A stretch of DNA of 47,759 nt from JABAYQ01 sp018608925 (GTDB lineage Bacteria > Bacteroidota > Bacteroidia > Flavobacteriales > UBA7312), in assembly GCA_037625715.1 (NCBI GenBank), contig JASJHQ010000036.1, positions 1-47,759 of the forward strand, given 5' to 3'. The position numbers and the translations under genes were made by a program. Every line of letters begins with the position of its first letter. Position 1 is the first letter of the stretch. This document shows positions 25,637 through 34,932 of the stretch, piece by piece. The notes below the pieces were generated by a model. The model ran no database searches. It was given only the letters and a program-made list of their open reading frames with translations, and was not told the origin of the DNA.

Positions 25637-27627
25637 AATAGTTTAAGTAATAGTGTTTCTATTGCTAGTAAAAAAATAGTGATAATAATACAGATAGTCC
25701 AAAGGGAAAATCCATCTTTAATATTTTCGATCTTGGCAGTTAAATTTTCAGTTTCATTATCGAAAATTACAAATGCATTTTTATTTAATCCTTTATTTAT
25801 ATTGTCGAAGTCGAAGCTTTTAAAACTACTTTCTTTTCTGTCGTAGTTGAAAGCTAATTTGCTGTAAAGAGAGTCATTGTTTTTCAGTTCATAAATGCCA
25901 GCATCTTTAATTTGGTCGTAAATCCAGATTTGTTGATTTTTAATTTCTGGAATAAACTGCAAGTTTACGTTGTTCATTGCAGTGTTTTGTACTGGAACAT
26001 TTTGTGTGTTTTCTATTTTATTCTTGCCTATATTATGACTTAAAATTTGATTTCCTGAGGTAAGTGCACTAACGTTATATATCAACGGAATAAATAGAGC
26101 ATGTTTTCTTAGGTTACTAAATGATTCGTTAAGTCCTATGCTAGAAAGGTAAACCTTTCCTTTTAGGCAAGAAAACTGTTTGATGACAGCTTTTTTGTCC
26201 GCGTAATTCATTATTGCATCAATACTAGTCTTAGAATTTCCTATTTCAAAAAATCCTTTCACTTTTGGCAAGTTTAGTTTTGTAGTTTTCTTTTCAAAAA
26301 CACCACTAAATACAGGGTGGTCAAAATTTATCTTTGTAATTTCTTGACCATTATTATAATTGCCATATCTGTCAATTCCTAAATTATCGGATAGTTGTTG
26401 GTAGCTATTGTAGTCTATTTCTTTAGAAGGAAAAACTAATAGACTAGCGCCTTTTTTAACATGTGAGCTTAAAAACTGAATTAGTCCAGACGATAATTTA
26501 TTTAACTCATCTAACACTATTAAGTCATAATTTTGGAGTTGGTCATACCTTATTTGATTTTTTCTGAAGCTAGTGTATTCGAAAAAATCATCTCCTTCAA
26601 ATAGTTTGGCTAAGGACTCATTTATTTCAAACTCATGAACAGAGGCAACCTTTATTTCTTCTTTTATTTGAAAGGAAACAAAATAGTTGTTGTCAAAAGT
26701 GATAGGGTAGTCTTCAGTTTTTAGCTGACCAGTATTCCATCCGTTTTTATTTGCTATAAAGCTTATTGGAACGATAGTTTCATTGTTAATATCAAAGTTA
26801 CTTATTGCAATCTGTTGCTTGTCAATAAACAGTTTTATCGATTGATTCTTTAAGGATTCTTTTCCGTCATTTTTAATTTTCACATTTAATGTAAGTTCCT
26901 TGTTTAAATGTAAAATAGGGGAATCAAACCAGCAGCTATCAATAAATAAATTGTTTTTGTTATCAGATTCGATGTTTATTAAATTAACGGAAATGTTAGA
27001 GTCTATATTTAGGGAAGACAGATCGTTTTTATAATTGTTAAAATCAGAAATTATATAAAGATCTTTTTTGATGGCATCACTTGAATTAAGTCCGTCCAAT
27101 TGTTTTTTAATAATTAGTTCTAATTCTCTGTGACTAGAGGAGTTAGCTATTTGATTTATTTCTTTTTTAGATTGCTCTTTAGTTACGATTCGATTACTTA
27201 ATCCTTTAAAGTTATTGTCTAGGAAATGAAAGTCGTCAGATTCGCTGTAAGCATTAAGAACTTCTATCGCTTTTAGCTTCGCACCCTCTAACAAGCTTCC
27301 TTGCTTATTGGTTCTATTCATGCTAAAAGAGTTGTCTATAAAAATACTTACTGCGTGCTTTTTAACTTTAATTTGATCCGATTGCTTCGGTATATATGGT
27401 TGAGAAAAAGCGAAGACAATAAAGATAAAAGCTAAGGCTCTAGAAAGAAATATTAAAAAGTGACGAAGTTGAGATTGAGATTTTGTTTTCTCCTTTAATG
27501 ACTTTAAAAAACTTATATCACTAAAGTAAAAGTCTTTGTATTTTTTAAAATTGAATAGATGAATTATAATGGGAATTGCCAGAGCAAATAGGGCATATAA
27601 AAACTGTGGGTACAGGAATTTCATCAA
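25633..27627 (-). CDS. BatA-domain/VWA-like membrane protein
   Basis: A 664-residue inner-membrane protein. The N-terminal 80 residues are the Bacteroidota BatA anchor: FLYPQFLYALFALAIPIIIH with a first helix, then LRHFLIFLSRALAFIFIVFAF as the second, in the usual order for aerotolerance-type proteins. A VWA-like domain follows with a MIDAS-type DNSFSM (98-103). The middle 400 residues are probably periplasmic and beta-rich, and the C-terminus has one more helix (LWTICIIITIFLLAIETLLL). Such proteins often work with MoxR ATPases and DUF58 proteins. A DUF58 gene exists in this window but 17 kb away and on the other strand. The start MM could be either codon. It overlaps the dihydroorotase-like gene by 4 bases and lies 55 bases after the LolD-like gene. 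Confidence 0.85.
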   Translation of the reverse strand: MMKFLYPQFLYALFALAIPIIIHLFNFKKYKDFYFSDISFLKSLKEKTKSQSQLRHFLIFLSRALAFIFIVFAFSQPYIPKQSDQIKVKKHAVSIFIDNSFSMNRTNKQGSLLEGAKLKAIEVLNAYSESDDFHFLDNNFKGLSNRIVTKEQSKKEINQIANSSSHRELELIIKKQLDGLNSSDAIKKDLYIISDFNNYKNDLSSLNIDSNISVNLINIESDNKNNLFIDSCWFDSPILHLNKELTLNVKIKNDGKESLKNQSIKLFIDKQQIAISNFDINNETIVPISFIANKNGWNTGQLKTEDYPITFDNNYFVSFQIKEEIKVASVHEFEINESLAKLFEGDDFFEYTSFRKNQIRYDQLQNYDLIVLDELNKLSSGLIQFLSSHVKKGASLLVFPSKEIDYNSYQQLSDNLGIDRYGNYNNGQEITKINFDHPVFSGVFEKKTTKLNLPKVKGFFEIGNSKTSIDAIMNYADKKAVIKQFSCLKGKVYLSSIGLNESFSNLRKHALFIPLIYNVSALTSGNQILSHNIGKNKIENTQNVPVQNTAMNNVNLQFIPEIKNQQIWIYDQIKDAGIYELKNNDSLYSKLAFNYDRKESSFKSFDFDNINKGLNKNAFVIFDNETENLTAKIENIKDGFSLWTICIIITIFLLAIETLLLKLL

Positions 27628-27682
27628 AAAGCAAAATTAAGACATTAATTATGAATAGCAACAATAAACTTATTTTTTGCTA

Positions 27683-28336
27683 TTATTCTTCTATAAGCCC
27701 ATCAGTAATGGTTAGTTTTCTGTGTGCCATATTAGCAAAATCATTGTTGTGGGTTACTACAATACAGGTTTGGTTAAACTCTTTGTTTACTTCTAGTATT
27801 AGCTTATGTAAATCATCTGCATTTTTAGAGTCTAGATTACCTGATGGTTCGTCTGCTAACAAAATAGTAGGTTGGTTAATTAACGCTCTTGCAACTGCTA
27901 CTCTTTGTTGTTCTCCTCCAGACAATTGAGATGGTTTGTGGTTTGCCCTATCTTCTAATTTCAATCTTTTTAATAATTCAAAAGCACTTTTTTCAGCAAC
28001 TTTTTGACTCATTCCAGCTATAAAAGCAGGAATACATATATTTTCTAAAGCACTAAATTCTGGAAGTAGATTGTGAAATTGAAATATGAAGCCAATGTTT
28101 TTGTTTCTAAAGCTTGATAATTGATCTTTGTTGAGTTTATTTATATCCTTATTGTCAATTAACAACTGACCCTCATTTGCAGAGTCGAGAGTTCCAATAA
28201 TCTGAAGAAGTGTAGATTTCCCAGCTCCAGAAGATCCTACTATGGATATACATTCGCCTTTTTTTACGGTTAAATCAATGCCTTTTAAAATTTCAAGCTT
28301 TCCGTAATTCTTTTTTATGCCTTTTAACTCTATCAA
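27683..28336 (-). CDS. LolD-like ABC transporter ATP-binding protein
   Basis: A 217-residue ATPase of the LolD/MacB group. It has Walker A GSSGAGKST (34-42), the Q-loop IFQFHNLLPEFSALEN, the signature LSGGEQQRVAVARAL, Walker B ILLADEPSGNLD and the switch His in VVTHN. LPEFSALENICIPA after the Q-loop is typical of lipoprotein-release and MacB-type exporters. It would power lipoprotein sorting to the outer membrane or a related extraction step; the permease (LolC/E) is not adjacent, which is common in Bacteroidota. Its start overlaps the stop of the DUF5916 gene by 4 bases, indicating cotranslation in the same minus-strand unit. Confidence 0.9.
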   Translation of the reverse strand: MIELKGIKKNYGKLEILKGIDLTVKKGECISIVGSSGAGKSTLLQIIGTLDSANEGQLLIDNKDINKLNKDQLSSFRNKNIGFIFQFHNLLPEFSALENICIPAFIAGMSQKVAEKSAFELLKRLKLEDRANHKPSQLSGGEQQRVAVARALINQPTILLADEPSGNLDSKNADDLHKLILEVNKEFNQTCIVVTHNNDFANMAHRKLTITDGLIEE

Positions 28337-30696
28337 TTTCTTAAAGTTTGGTAATCTAGGTAATATCTTAATTTCAAAGATATGCTATTCTCTTGTGGAT
28401 TTTCTAGCAGCCCACTTAAATTATCAACAAAATAGGTTTCTAATTTGTCTCCATTTGATAAGATAGAATTTTTCCAAACGATAGATATTTCACTGCCAGG
28501 AGCAAACCAATAGTTAAAATTCAAATCGATATTCCAAGCATTGAAGCTTGTGTCGTAATTAATGTCATTATTATAGCCATCATCATTTCTATAATTTTCT
28601 TGATCGTATCTAAGTTCTCCGTATTCTTTAAAACCTTCTTTGTTGATCTCATGAAACGATTGGTTGTCTACTGTTTGCCAGTGATGTCTGAATTTTATAT
28701 CAAAACTCATTTTGTTATTTATAACAAATTGAGATTCCAATACATTGGTGAAAAACCTTAAATCTCTTACAGCAAATACAGAAATATCTAAATCAGAATT
28801 GTTGTTATGTTTTAGCAATTGGTGGTAGCCAAAGTTATTGCTCGTTTTTTCAGTAGAAAATATATACTTAATGAAGAGTTTGTCGTTTACCCTAAATCTA
28901 GGAGAAAGTCGAAAAGCCGTTTCTTTAGACTCATACAGACTTTCTAATTTTCCACCAAAGCTTACGTCTAGAGCGATTCTTTTTCTATAGTCACTTGAGA
29001 AGAATGTTCTGCCAGAGATATTTTTCGAACGAATAAAAACATTGTCTAGGCCTGATCTTGCTTCGAAAAAATCATTGGTATTTACAGGATTGTAATTTGT
29101 TCTAAATCCCCAAGTTAAATAGTTTTTAAATGTGTGCCTTTGGTTGTAGTCGATAGAAAACGTAACAAACTCTCTTGGCTTAAATAGCTGCTCGTATTCA
29201 ACTTCTAGGTTGTTGTAAAAATTGACGAACAGTTTAGTCGGTGTAAGTATTCTATAGCTAGCAAAAGCAGAGTAGCTTATTTCGTTATTGTTGTATAAGA
29301 TTCCTAAGTCATTGGGGTCGTAGGTGTCATTTTCAATGTAGTTAGATGCGCCATACTGAAATTTACCAGCATTCTTACTAAGCTCTAAATAAGAAGTATA
29401 ACCGTTTGTATTTTGGTCGTTTTCTTTAACCTGACTTAAGTTAAATTTACTTCTTACAGAAAAGGTGTTACTTTTGTCTTTCAGGTTTAATAATAAACCT
29501 GAAACATTGGCTTCTCGGCCTTCGTTATTTTTCCTTTGAACGTTAGTATTTGTAAAGGTAATGGACGAATTGTTGTTAATAGCTTGATCTAAAACAATTA
29601 CATTGTAGTTCGATTGAGCCATGTCCTCGGTGTCCTCCGTATTTTTAGTAATCGCATTAAGTAGCCCAACCCCTAAGTTACCATTGTTTTTACCAGTTAT
29701 TTTAGTTGCATTTAATAGATTATCGCTAATTCTTCTGGAATAAAATAAGCCTCCTTTGTCAAACAATTCCGTGCCTTCATTAAAAAACGATCTTTTTTCA
29801 TCGTATTGAATTTCGAAAGGAGATAGGTTGAGTACCTGATTATCAAAACCAACTTGGCCAAAGTCAGGTATTAAGGTCATGTCAAGCGTGTAGCTTTGAT
29901 TGATTCCGTATTTAACATCAAGACCACCATTAATATTAAATAGAGTAGTATCATCTTTGTTAACAGCCAATCCAGAAGTGTATGGGTAAAGAGTAAGTCT
30001 AACAGGAGGGTCAATGTCTTTAAAGCCCGAAATTTTACCTGCTTGTTCTATGATATTTGATTTACTGTTATCTATGTAGTTCCACGAATAAGATTCTCTA
30101 TTTCTTCTTATATTTCTAATTACATTAAAACTCCATTCTTGTACTTCTTTTTTAGGAAATCGAAGAGCTGAATATGGAAGTTTAATTTCTGCAATCCATC
30201 CGAAATCAGTAATGGAAGTTGCGGAGCTCCAAACCATGTTCCAGTTATATTCAGAACTTCCGTCAGCCGTGTATTTAACATCTTGTTGAACTCCTGCAGC
30301 CGATAAGCTAAAGGTATAATCAACTTGTCCGTCATTATAAGGATTGATTCTTAATTCAATTTTATCAGCGTTAGCAGAATATAAACCATCTCTTTGAGAC
30401 AGTTGTTTTAAAATACTGTCTGGGTTGTTGTCGTACATTAAAACTAAAAAATAAACAGCTTTATCGTCATAGGTAGCTTTCCATTCTGTTTTTAAATTTG
30501 GGTTTTCATTCTTGCCATTTTCCGGACTTTCACAAATGAATTCGCCTCCGCTTTCAATATTATTCCAAAAAGATTCTACATTTCCGTCAATCGAAGGAGG
30601 TGTATTTGTTCTTTTAATATTATAATTTTTTTCTTTAAAGTTCTGAGAAAACCCTAGAAAAGAGATAAGATTAAGTAGTAAAAAAAGGTGTCTCAT
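28333..30696 (-). CDS. DUF5916 protein with N-terminal CBM9-like domain, predicted outer-membrane protein
   Basis: A 787-residue exported protein with a signal peptide (MRHLFLLLNLISFLGFSQ). Residues about 25-215 form a carbohydrate-binding family 9-like beta sandwich: TPPSIDGNVESFWNNIESGG, then WKATYDDKAVYFLVLMYD and GWIAEIKLPYSALRFP. The remaining 570 residues match DUF5916, with FGQVGFDNQVLNLSPFEIQY, RSFFNEGTELFDKGGLFYSR and many alternating aromatic strands that suggest a beta barrel. The family is abundant in Bacteroidota and its function is unknown; binding of a glycan or peptide at the surface is conceivable. It heads a minus-strand cluster with lolD, the BatA-like gene and the dihydroorotase homologue. 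Confidence 0.85.
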   Translation of the reverse strand: MRHLFLLLNLISFLGFSQNFKEKNYNIKRTNTPPSIDGNVESFWNNIESGGEFICESPENGKNENPNLKTEWKATYDDKAVYFLVLMYDNNPDSILKQLSQRDGLYSANADKIELRINPYNDGQVDYTFSLSAAGVQQDVKYTADGSSEYNWNMVWSSATSITDFGWIAEIKLPYSALRFPKKEVQEWSFNVIRNIRRNRESYSWNYIDNSKSNIIEQAGKISGFKDIDPPVRLTLYPYTSGLAVNKDDTTLFNINGGLDVKYGINQSYTLDMTLIPDFGQVGFDNQVLNLSPFEIQYDEKRSFFNEGTELFDKGGLFYSRRISDNLLNATKITGKNNGNLGVGLLNAITKNTEDTEDMAQSNYNVIVLDQAINNNSSITFTNTNVQRKNNEGREANVSGLLLNLKDKSNTFSVRSKFNLSQVKENDQNTNGYTSYLELSKNAGKFQYGASNYIENDTYDPNDLGILYNNNEISYSAFASYRILTPTKLFVNFYNNLEVEYEQLFKPREFVTFSIDYNQRHTFKNYLTWGFRTNYNPVNTNDFFEARSGLDNVFIRSKNISGRTFFSSDYRKRIALDVSFGGKLESLYESKETAFRLSPRFRVNDKLFIKYIFSTEKTSNNFGYHQLLKHNNNSDLDISVFAVRDLRFFTNVLESQFVINNKMSFDIKFRHHWQTVDNQSFHEINKEGFKEYGELRYDQENYRNDDGYNNDINYDTSFNAWNIDLNFNYWFAPGSEISIVWKNSILSNGDKLETYFVDNLSGLLENPQENSISLKLRYYLDYQTLRN

Positions 30697-30772
30697 TTAT
30701 GGTTAACAATTAGGGGAGCAAAGTTATTAAATTAATGTGTAACAAAATTTTAAAAATTGGAACAAAGGAATT

Positions 30773-30780
30773 ACTTTTGC
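30773..30780 (+). promoter_or_regulatory. Candidate -7 element of sucC; supports the chosen start
   Basis: TACTTTTG matches TAnnTTTG exactly and lies 17 bases before the ATG at 30798. No TTTG is at the standard spacing. If used, it rules out the upstream in-frame start at 30735. Confidence 0.4.
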
Positions 30781-30797
30781 GTCAAATTATTTACAAT

Positions 30798-31985
30798 ATG
30801 AATTTACACGAATTTCAAGGAAAAGAGATATTAAACAGTTTTGGTGTTCAGATCCAAACTGGTATAGTTGCTACCACACCTGAAGAGGCTGTTGCAGCAG
30901 CAAAGAAATTAAACGAAACAACTGGTACTTCATGGTGGGTAGTTAAAGCTCAGGTACATGCTGGAGGTAGAGGAAAAGGTGGTGGAGTAAAACTTGCTAA
31001 ATCTTTGGAGGAAGTTAAAGAAATTTCATCTCAAATATTAGGGATGCAATTAGTAACACCACAAACATCGGCTGAAGGTAAAAAAGTTCATCAGGTTTTA
31101 GTTGCTGAGGATGTGTATTACCCAGGTGAAACCGAAACTTCAGAATTTTATATTTCTGTTTTATTAAATCGTTCTACTGGTAGAAACATGATTATGTATT
31201 CCACAGAAGGTGGTATGGATATTGAAGAAGTTGCGGATAAAACTCCACACTTAATATTTCACGAAGAGATAAACCCTAAAGTAGGATTACAAGCTTTTCA
31301 GTGTAGAAAAATTGCTTTTAACTTAGGTTTAAGTGGAAAAGCTTTTAAAGAAATGACAAAATTTGTTCATTCATTATATAGCGCTTACGATGGTATTGAT
31401 TCCGCTTTGTTCGAAATCAATCCTGTTTTAAAAACTTCAGACAACAAAATTTTAGCAGTTGATGCTAAAGTTGCTTTAGATGGAAACGCTTTATACAGAC
31501 ATAAAGATTACGCATTATTAAGAGATACAAGAGAGGAAGAAGCTTCTGAAGTTGAAGCAGGCGAGTACGGATTAAACTTCGTTAAGCTTGACGGAAACGT
31601 AGGTTGTATGGTAAATGGTGCCGGATTAGCAATGGCAACAATGGATATTATTAAACAAGCTGGAGGAAATCCTGCTAACTTTTTAGATGTTGGTGGTACT
31701 GCTGATGCTGCAAGAGTAGAGCAAGCTTTCAGAATTATTATGAAAGATACCAATGTAAAAGCTATTCTAGTAAATATCTTTGGAGGTATTGTTAGATGCG
31801 ATAGAGTTGCTCAAGGTATTGTAGATGCTTATCAAAATATTGGAGAAATCAATATTCCTATCATTGTTCGTTTACAAGGAACTAACGCTGTAGAAGCTAA
31901 AAAATTAATTGACGATAGTGGTCTTAAAGTAATTTCTGTAATATTATTACAAGAAGCTGCTGATAGAGTTAAAGAGATATTATAG
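30798..31985 (+). CDS. sucC: Succinyl-CoA synthetase, beta subunit
   Basis: A 395-residue TCA-cycle enzyme subunit; with SucD it interconverts succinyl-CoA and succinate while making ATP or GTP. The start at 30798 gives the universal MNLHEFQGKEIL; the 21 codons upstream in the same frame do not resemble the family. The ATP-grasp part includes WVVKAQVHAGGRGKGGGVKL and the later FEINPVLKTSDNKILAVDAK. The CoA-ligase part carries GCMVNGAGLAMATMDII, GGNPANFLDVGG and KAILVNIFGGIVRCD. Length is standard. sucD is not adjacent, which is usual in Bacteroidota. A strong terminator follows the stop. Confidence 0.95.
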   Translation: MNLHEFQGKEILNSFGVQIQTGIVATTPEEAVAAAKKLNETTGTSWWVVKAQVHAGGRGKGGGVKLAKSLEEVKEISSQILGMQLVTPQTSAEGKKVHQVLVAEDVYYPGETETSEFYISVLLNRSTGRNMIMYSTEGGMDIEEVADKTPHLIFHEEINPKVGLQAFQCRKIAFNLGLSGKAFKEMTKFVHSLYSAYDGIDSALFEINPVLKTSDNKILAVDAKVALDGNALYRHKDYALLRDTREEEASEVEAGEYGLNFVKLDGNVGCMVNGAGLAMATMDIIKQAGGNPANFLDVGGTADAARVEQAFRIIMKDTNVKAILVNIFGGIVRCDRVAQGIVDAYQNIGEINIPIIVRLQGTNAVEAKKLIDDSGLKVISVILLQEAADRVKEIL

Positions 31986-32005
31986 TTTATCACAATTCAT
32001 TTAAA

Positions 32006-32031
32006 AGCAGCCAATTGGCTGCTTTTTTTTT
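32006..32031 (+). terminator. Intrinsic terminator after sucC
   Basis: A perfect 7-base stem (32006-32012 with 32017-32023), loop AATT, followed by a T8-9 run. It lies 20 bases after the sucC stop and 22 bases before the biotin carboxylase start, so the two genes are probably separate transcription units. Confidence 0.9.
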
Positions 32032-32052
32032 CAAAATGTTTAAATTTATTCG

Positions 32053-33531
32053 ATGAAAAAGATACTTGTTGCTAACAGAGGAGAAATCGCAATTAGAATT
32101 ATGCGATCAGCTAAAGAAATGGGAATTAAAACAGTTGCTGTTTATTCCGATGCAGACAGACAGTCTCCTCATGTTATGTATGCTGATCAAGCCGTTCACA
32201 TCGGTCCTTCACCTTCTAGTGAATCTTATCTTAAGATGGATAAAATTATTGAAGTCTGTAAAGATTTAGACGTAGATGCTATTCATCCTGGTTATGGCTT
32301 TTTATCGGAAAACGCTGAGTTTGCTCGTAAAGTAGAAAAAGAAAATATTGTTTTCATTGGCCCATCTGCACTCGCTATGGAAATGATGGGTAATAAATTA
32401 AAAGCAAAAGAAACCGTTAAAAAATTCAACGTTCCTATGGTTCCAGGAACAGATGAAAAATTAACTGATGTTAGTGTTGGTAAATCGGTTGCTAAAGAAA
32501 TTGGCTATCCTATTTTAATCAAAGCTGCAGCAGGAGGTGGTGGTAAAGGAATGCGAGTAGTTGAGCAAGAGTCACAATTCGAAGAGCAAATGAATTTAGC
32601 TATCAGTGAGGCTATATCTTCATTTGGAGATGGATCTGTATTTATCGAAAGATACGTTGGAAGTCCTCGTCATATCGAAATTCAAATATTGGCTGACAAA
32701 CATGGCAATGTGGTTCATCTTTTCGAAAGAGAATGTTCTGTGCAAAGAAGGCATCAAAAAGTAGTGGAAGAAGCACCATCATCAGTTTTAGACGATGCGC
32801 TTAGAGAAGAAATGGGTCAGTGTGCTATAAGTGTTGCTAAGTCTTGTGATTATGTGGGAGCTGGTACGGTAGAGTTTTTGTTAGATGAAAACAATGATTT
32901 TTATTTCTTAGAAATGAATACCCGTTTGCAAGTAGAACATCCGGTTACTGAGCTAATTACAAGTGTTGATTTAGTAAAAGAACAAATAAAGGTAGCACAA
33001 GGTCAAAAATTATCGTTTTCTCAAGATGATATTGCAATTAAGGGCCATGCTGTCGAAGTTAGAGTGTATGCTGAAGATCCTTTTAATAATTTTTCTCCAG
33101 ACATTGGCATTTTAAAAACGTACAAATTACCAGATAGTATAGGAGTAAGAGTTGATAATGGTTTTGAGCAAGGAATGGAAATTCCAATTTTTTATGATTC
33201 TATGCTTTGTAAGTTAATTACTTACGGAAAAAATAGGCAAGAAGCTATAGATAGAATGGTTAGAGCTATTGATGATTTTACTATTACTGGTGTAATTACT
33301 ACTTTACCTTTCGGAAAATTTGTAATGGAGAACGAACATTTTAAATCTGGAAATTTCGACACTCATTTTGTTAAAAATCATTTTGATTCTGATTCTTTAG
33401 ATTTAACAAACGAAAAAGAGGCGAAAATAGCTGGGCTTTTAGCAAAGCATTTAATCGAAAGCAATTCTCATGCTACAGTTTCTAATGGCCAATTATCTAA
33501 CAAAAGTAATTGGAAGAAAAATAGGTTTTAG
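32053..33531 (+). CDS. accC: Biotin carboxylase subunit (acetyl-/acyl-CoA carboxylase)
   Basis: A 492-residue ATP-grasp enzyme that carboxylates biotin on a carrier protein. Motifs in order are KKILVANRGEIAIRIMRSAK, IHPGYGFLSENAEFA, the glycine-rich ATP loop KAAAGGGGKGMRVV, the RHIEIQILADKHGN segment, and EMNTRLQVEHPVTE with catalytic residues. The last 40 residues are a Ser/Asn-rich tail (ESNSHATVSNGQLSNKSNWK) where longer acyl-CoA carboxylase alpha chains would go on to a biotin carrier domain; here the protein stops. No biotin carrier (accB) or carboxyltransferase gene is adjacent. It could serve acetyl-CoA or propionyl-CoA carboxylase. The stop directly abuts the stop of the convergent sugar transferase gene. 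Confidence 0.9.
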   Translation: MKKILVANRGEIAIRIMRSAKEMGIKTVAVYSDADRQSPHVMYADQAVHIGPSPSSESYLKMDKIIEVCKDLDVDAIHPGYGFLSENAEFARKVEKENIVFIGPSALAMEMMGNKLKAKETVKKFNVPMVPGTDEKLTDVSVGKSVAKEIGYPILIKAAAGGGGKGMRVVEQESQFEEQMNLAISEAISSFGDGSVFIERYVGSPRHIEIQILADKHGNVVHLFERECSVQRRHQKVVEEAPSSVLDDALREEMGQCAISVAKSCDYVGAGTVEFLLDENNDFYFLEMNTRLQVEHPVTELITSVDLVKEQIKVAQGQKLSFSQDDIAIKGHAVEVRVYAEDPFNNFSPDIGILKTYKLPDSIGVRVDNGFEQGMEIPIFYDSMLCKLITYGKNRQEAIDRMVRAIDDFTITGVITTLPFGKFVMENEHFKSGNFDTHFVKNHFDSDSLDLTNEKEAKIAGLLAKHLIESNSHATVSNGQLSNKSNWKKNRF

Positions 33532-34932
33532 TTATTTCCCTTTTCTTTCTAGTATGATAACTATAGTGTGTATCATAATCTTTAAGTCAATTAGTAAAGA
33601 TCGGTTTTCGATATAAAGAATATCATACTTTAGTCTTGATAGCATTTCATCTAAGTTTTGGGCATAGCCAAATTTCACCATTCCCCATGAAGTAATTCCT
33701 GGTTTTACTTTATATATTCTTTTGTAGTGAGGGGCAGCATCAAATAATTTGTCAGCATAATATGCTCTTTCTGGTCTTGGACCTACAAAACTCATGTCTC
33801 CTTTTAATATATTGAAAAATTGTGGTATTTCATCTAGCCTGACTTTTCTCATAAACTTACCAAACTTTGTAATTCTGAGGTCTCCGTCGCTAGAAAGCCG
33901 TGGCCCATCATTTTCAGAATTAAGATACATAGACCTGAATTTAAAAATAGAAAATGATTGGCCATTTATACCAAGTCTTTCTTGCTTAAATATAACTGGA
34001 CCTTTAGAAGTGAGTTTGATGATTAAAGCACAAATGATAAATACTGGAGAGAATATAAGTACGAAAAAAAATGCAACTAAATAATCAGAAAAAAGCTTAA
34101 ATCTTTTTTCCCATTCTGGTTGAAAATCGTTTGTTACTTCTATTAATGGAGTTCCTAAAATAGAATTCATTTTAACTCTTCCTAGAAGAATGTCGTACAT
34201 GTCCGGAATAACCTTAATGATTACATTGGTTTGGTCTAGCTTGTTAAGTATTTCTTGAATTTTATAATGCTCTTTTTTCTCAATTGCAATTATAATTTCC
34301 TCCACATTATTATTATGAATAACTTCAATTATTTTTTTATAATCTCCAAAATGATGGCTTAATGCAGATAGCGGGTGATTCTCTTTTTCAAAAATATTTA
34401 AAAATCCAATTATCTTGTTACCACTAGATTTTTCTTCTTTAGTAATATCATTAAAAATATCTATAGCTCTTTGATCACTTCCGAGAATAATAGTGTTAAA
34501 ACCTAAATACCTATTGTGTATTAACTTAGTGGTATGATTGGTTAGAAGGAATCTAAAAAAAGATGTAATGGAAAAATGTAAAACAAATAAAGAACCAAAG
34601 GATTGATAGTATTGTCTATAGTCCGAAATACTATCATCAAGAAGTGCTGCAAAAAATAAAATTGTGACTCCTATAGTACAAGTTGCAAAAGATTTAAGGA
34701 GTTCGTTTAATCTAGATTTTCTAAAAATATCTTTGTAAGCTCCTGTGAAAAAATAGAGTAGAAACCATGCTGTAATAACTATTACCAGATTGGTGAAGTA
34801 GTCTTGGTTAGCGATAAACTTTACATTCTCAATTTCGGTAGCTCTAAAATATATAAAAAATGTCCAAGCTAAAAAGGCGCTTAAGATGTCTAATAGTATG
34901 TATTTACTGACTTGTAATCTACTATTGTTCAT
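33532..34932 (-). CDS. Polyprenyl-phosphate sugar-1-phosphate transferase (initiating glycosyltransferase)
   Basis: A 466-residue inner-membrane enzyme of the WbaP/WcaJ-type polyprenol glycosylphosphotransferase group, which starts exopolysaccharide or O-antigen synthesis by loading a sugar phosphate on undecaprenyl phosphate. It has four N-terminal membrane helices (about residues 10-125), a CoA-binding-like soluble middle (TIILGSDQRAIDIFNDI), a fifth helix (LVAFFFVLIFSPVFIICALI) and the catalytic C-terminal domain: GPVIFKQERLGINGQSF, KFRSMY, and RLDEIPQFFNILKGDMS ending GPRPE. Length is normal. Its start overlaps the lipoprotein gene by 11 bases, and the oxidoreductase gene precedes both. 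The three may act in one surface-glycan pathway. Confidence 0.92.
   Translation of the reverse strand: MNNSRLQVSKYILLDILSAFLAWTFFIYFRATEIENVKFIANQDYFTNLVIVITAWFLLYFFTGAYKDIFRKSRLNELLKSFATCTIGVTILFFAALLDDSISDYRQYYQSFGSLFVLHFSITSFFRFLLTNHTTKLIHNRYLGFNTIILGSDQRAIDIFNDITKEEKSSGNKIIGFLNIFEKENHPLSALSHHFGDYKKIIEVIHNNNVEEIIIAIEKKEHYKIQEILNKLDQTNVIIKVIPDMYDILLGRVKMNSILGTPLIEVTNDFQPEWEKRFKLFSDYLVAFFFVLIFSPVFIICALIIKLTSKGPVIFKQERLGINGQSFSIFKFRSMYLNSENDGPRLSSDGDLRITKFGKFMRKVRLDEIPQFFNILKGDMSFVGPRPERAYYADKLFDAAPHYKRIYKVKPGITSWGMVKFGYAQNLDEMLSRLKYDILYIENRSLLIDLKIMIHTIVIILERKGK

Noticed and set aside
28333..30696. Secreted xylanase or other glycoside hydrolase
   Set aside because: Only the CBM9-like domain recalls such enzymes; no catalytic glycosidase domain is present and the rest is DUF5916.
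30735..30797. N-terminal extension of sucC
   Set aside because: Does not match the family, and a -7 element lies within it; the universal start MNLHEFQGK is at 30798.
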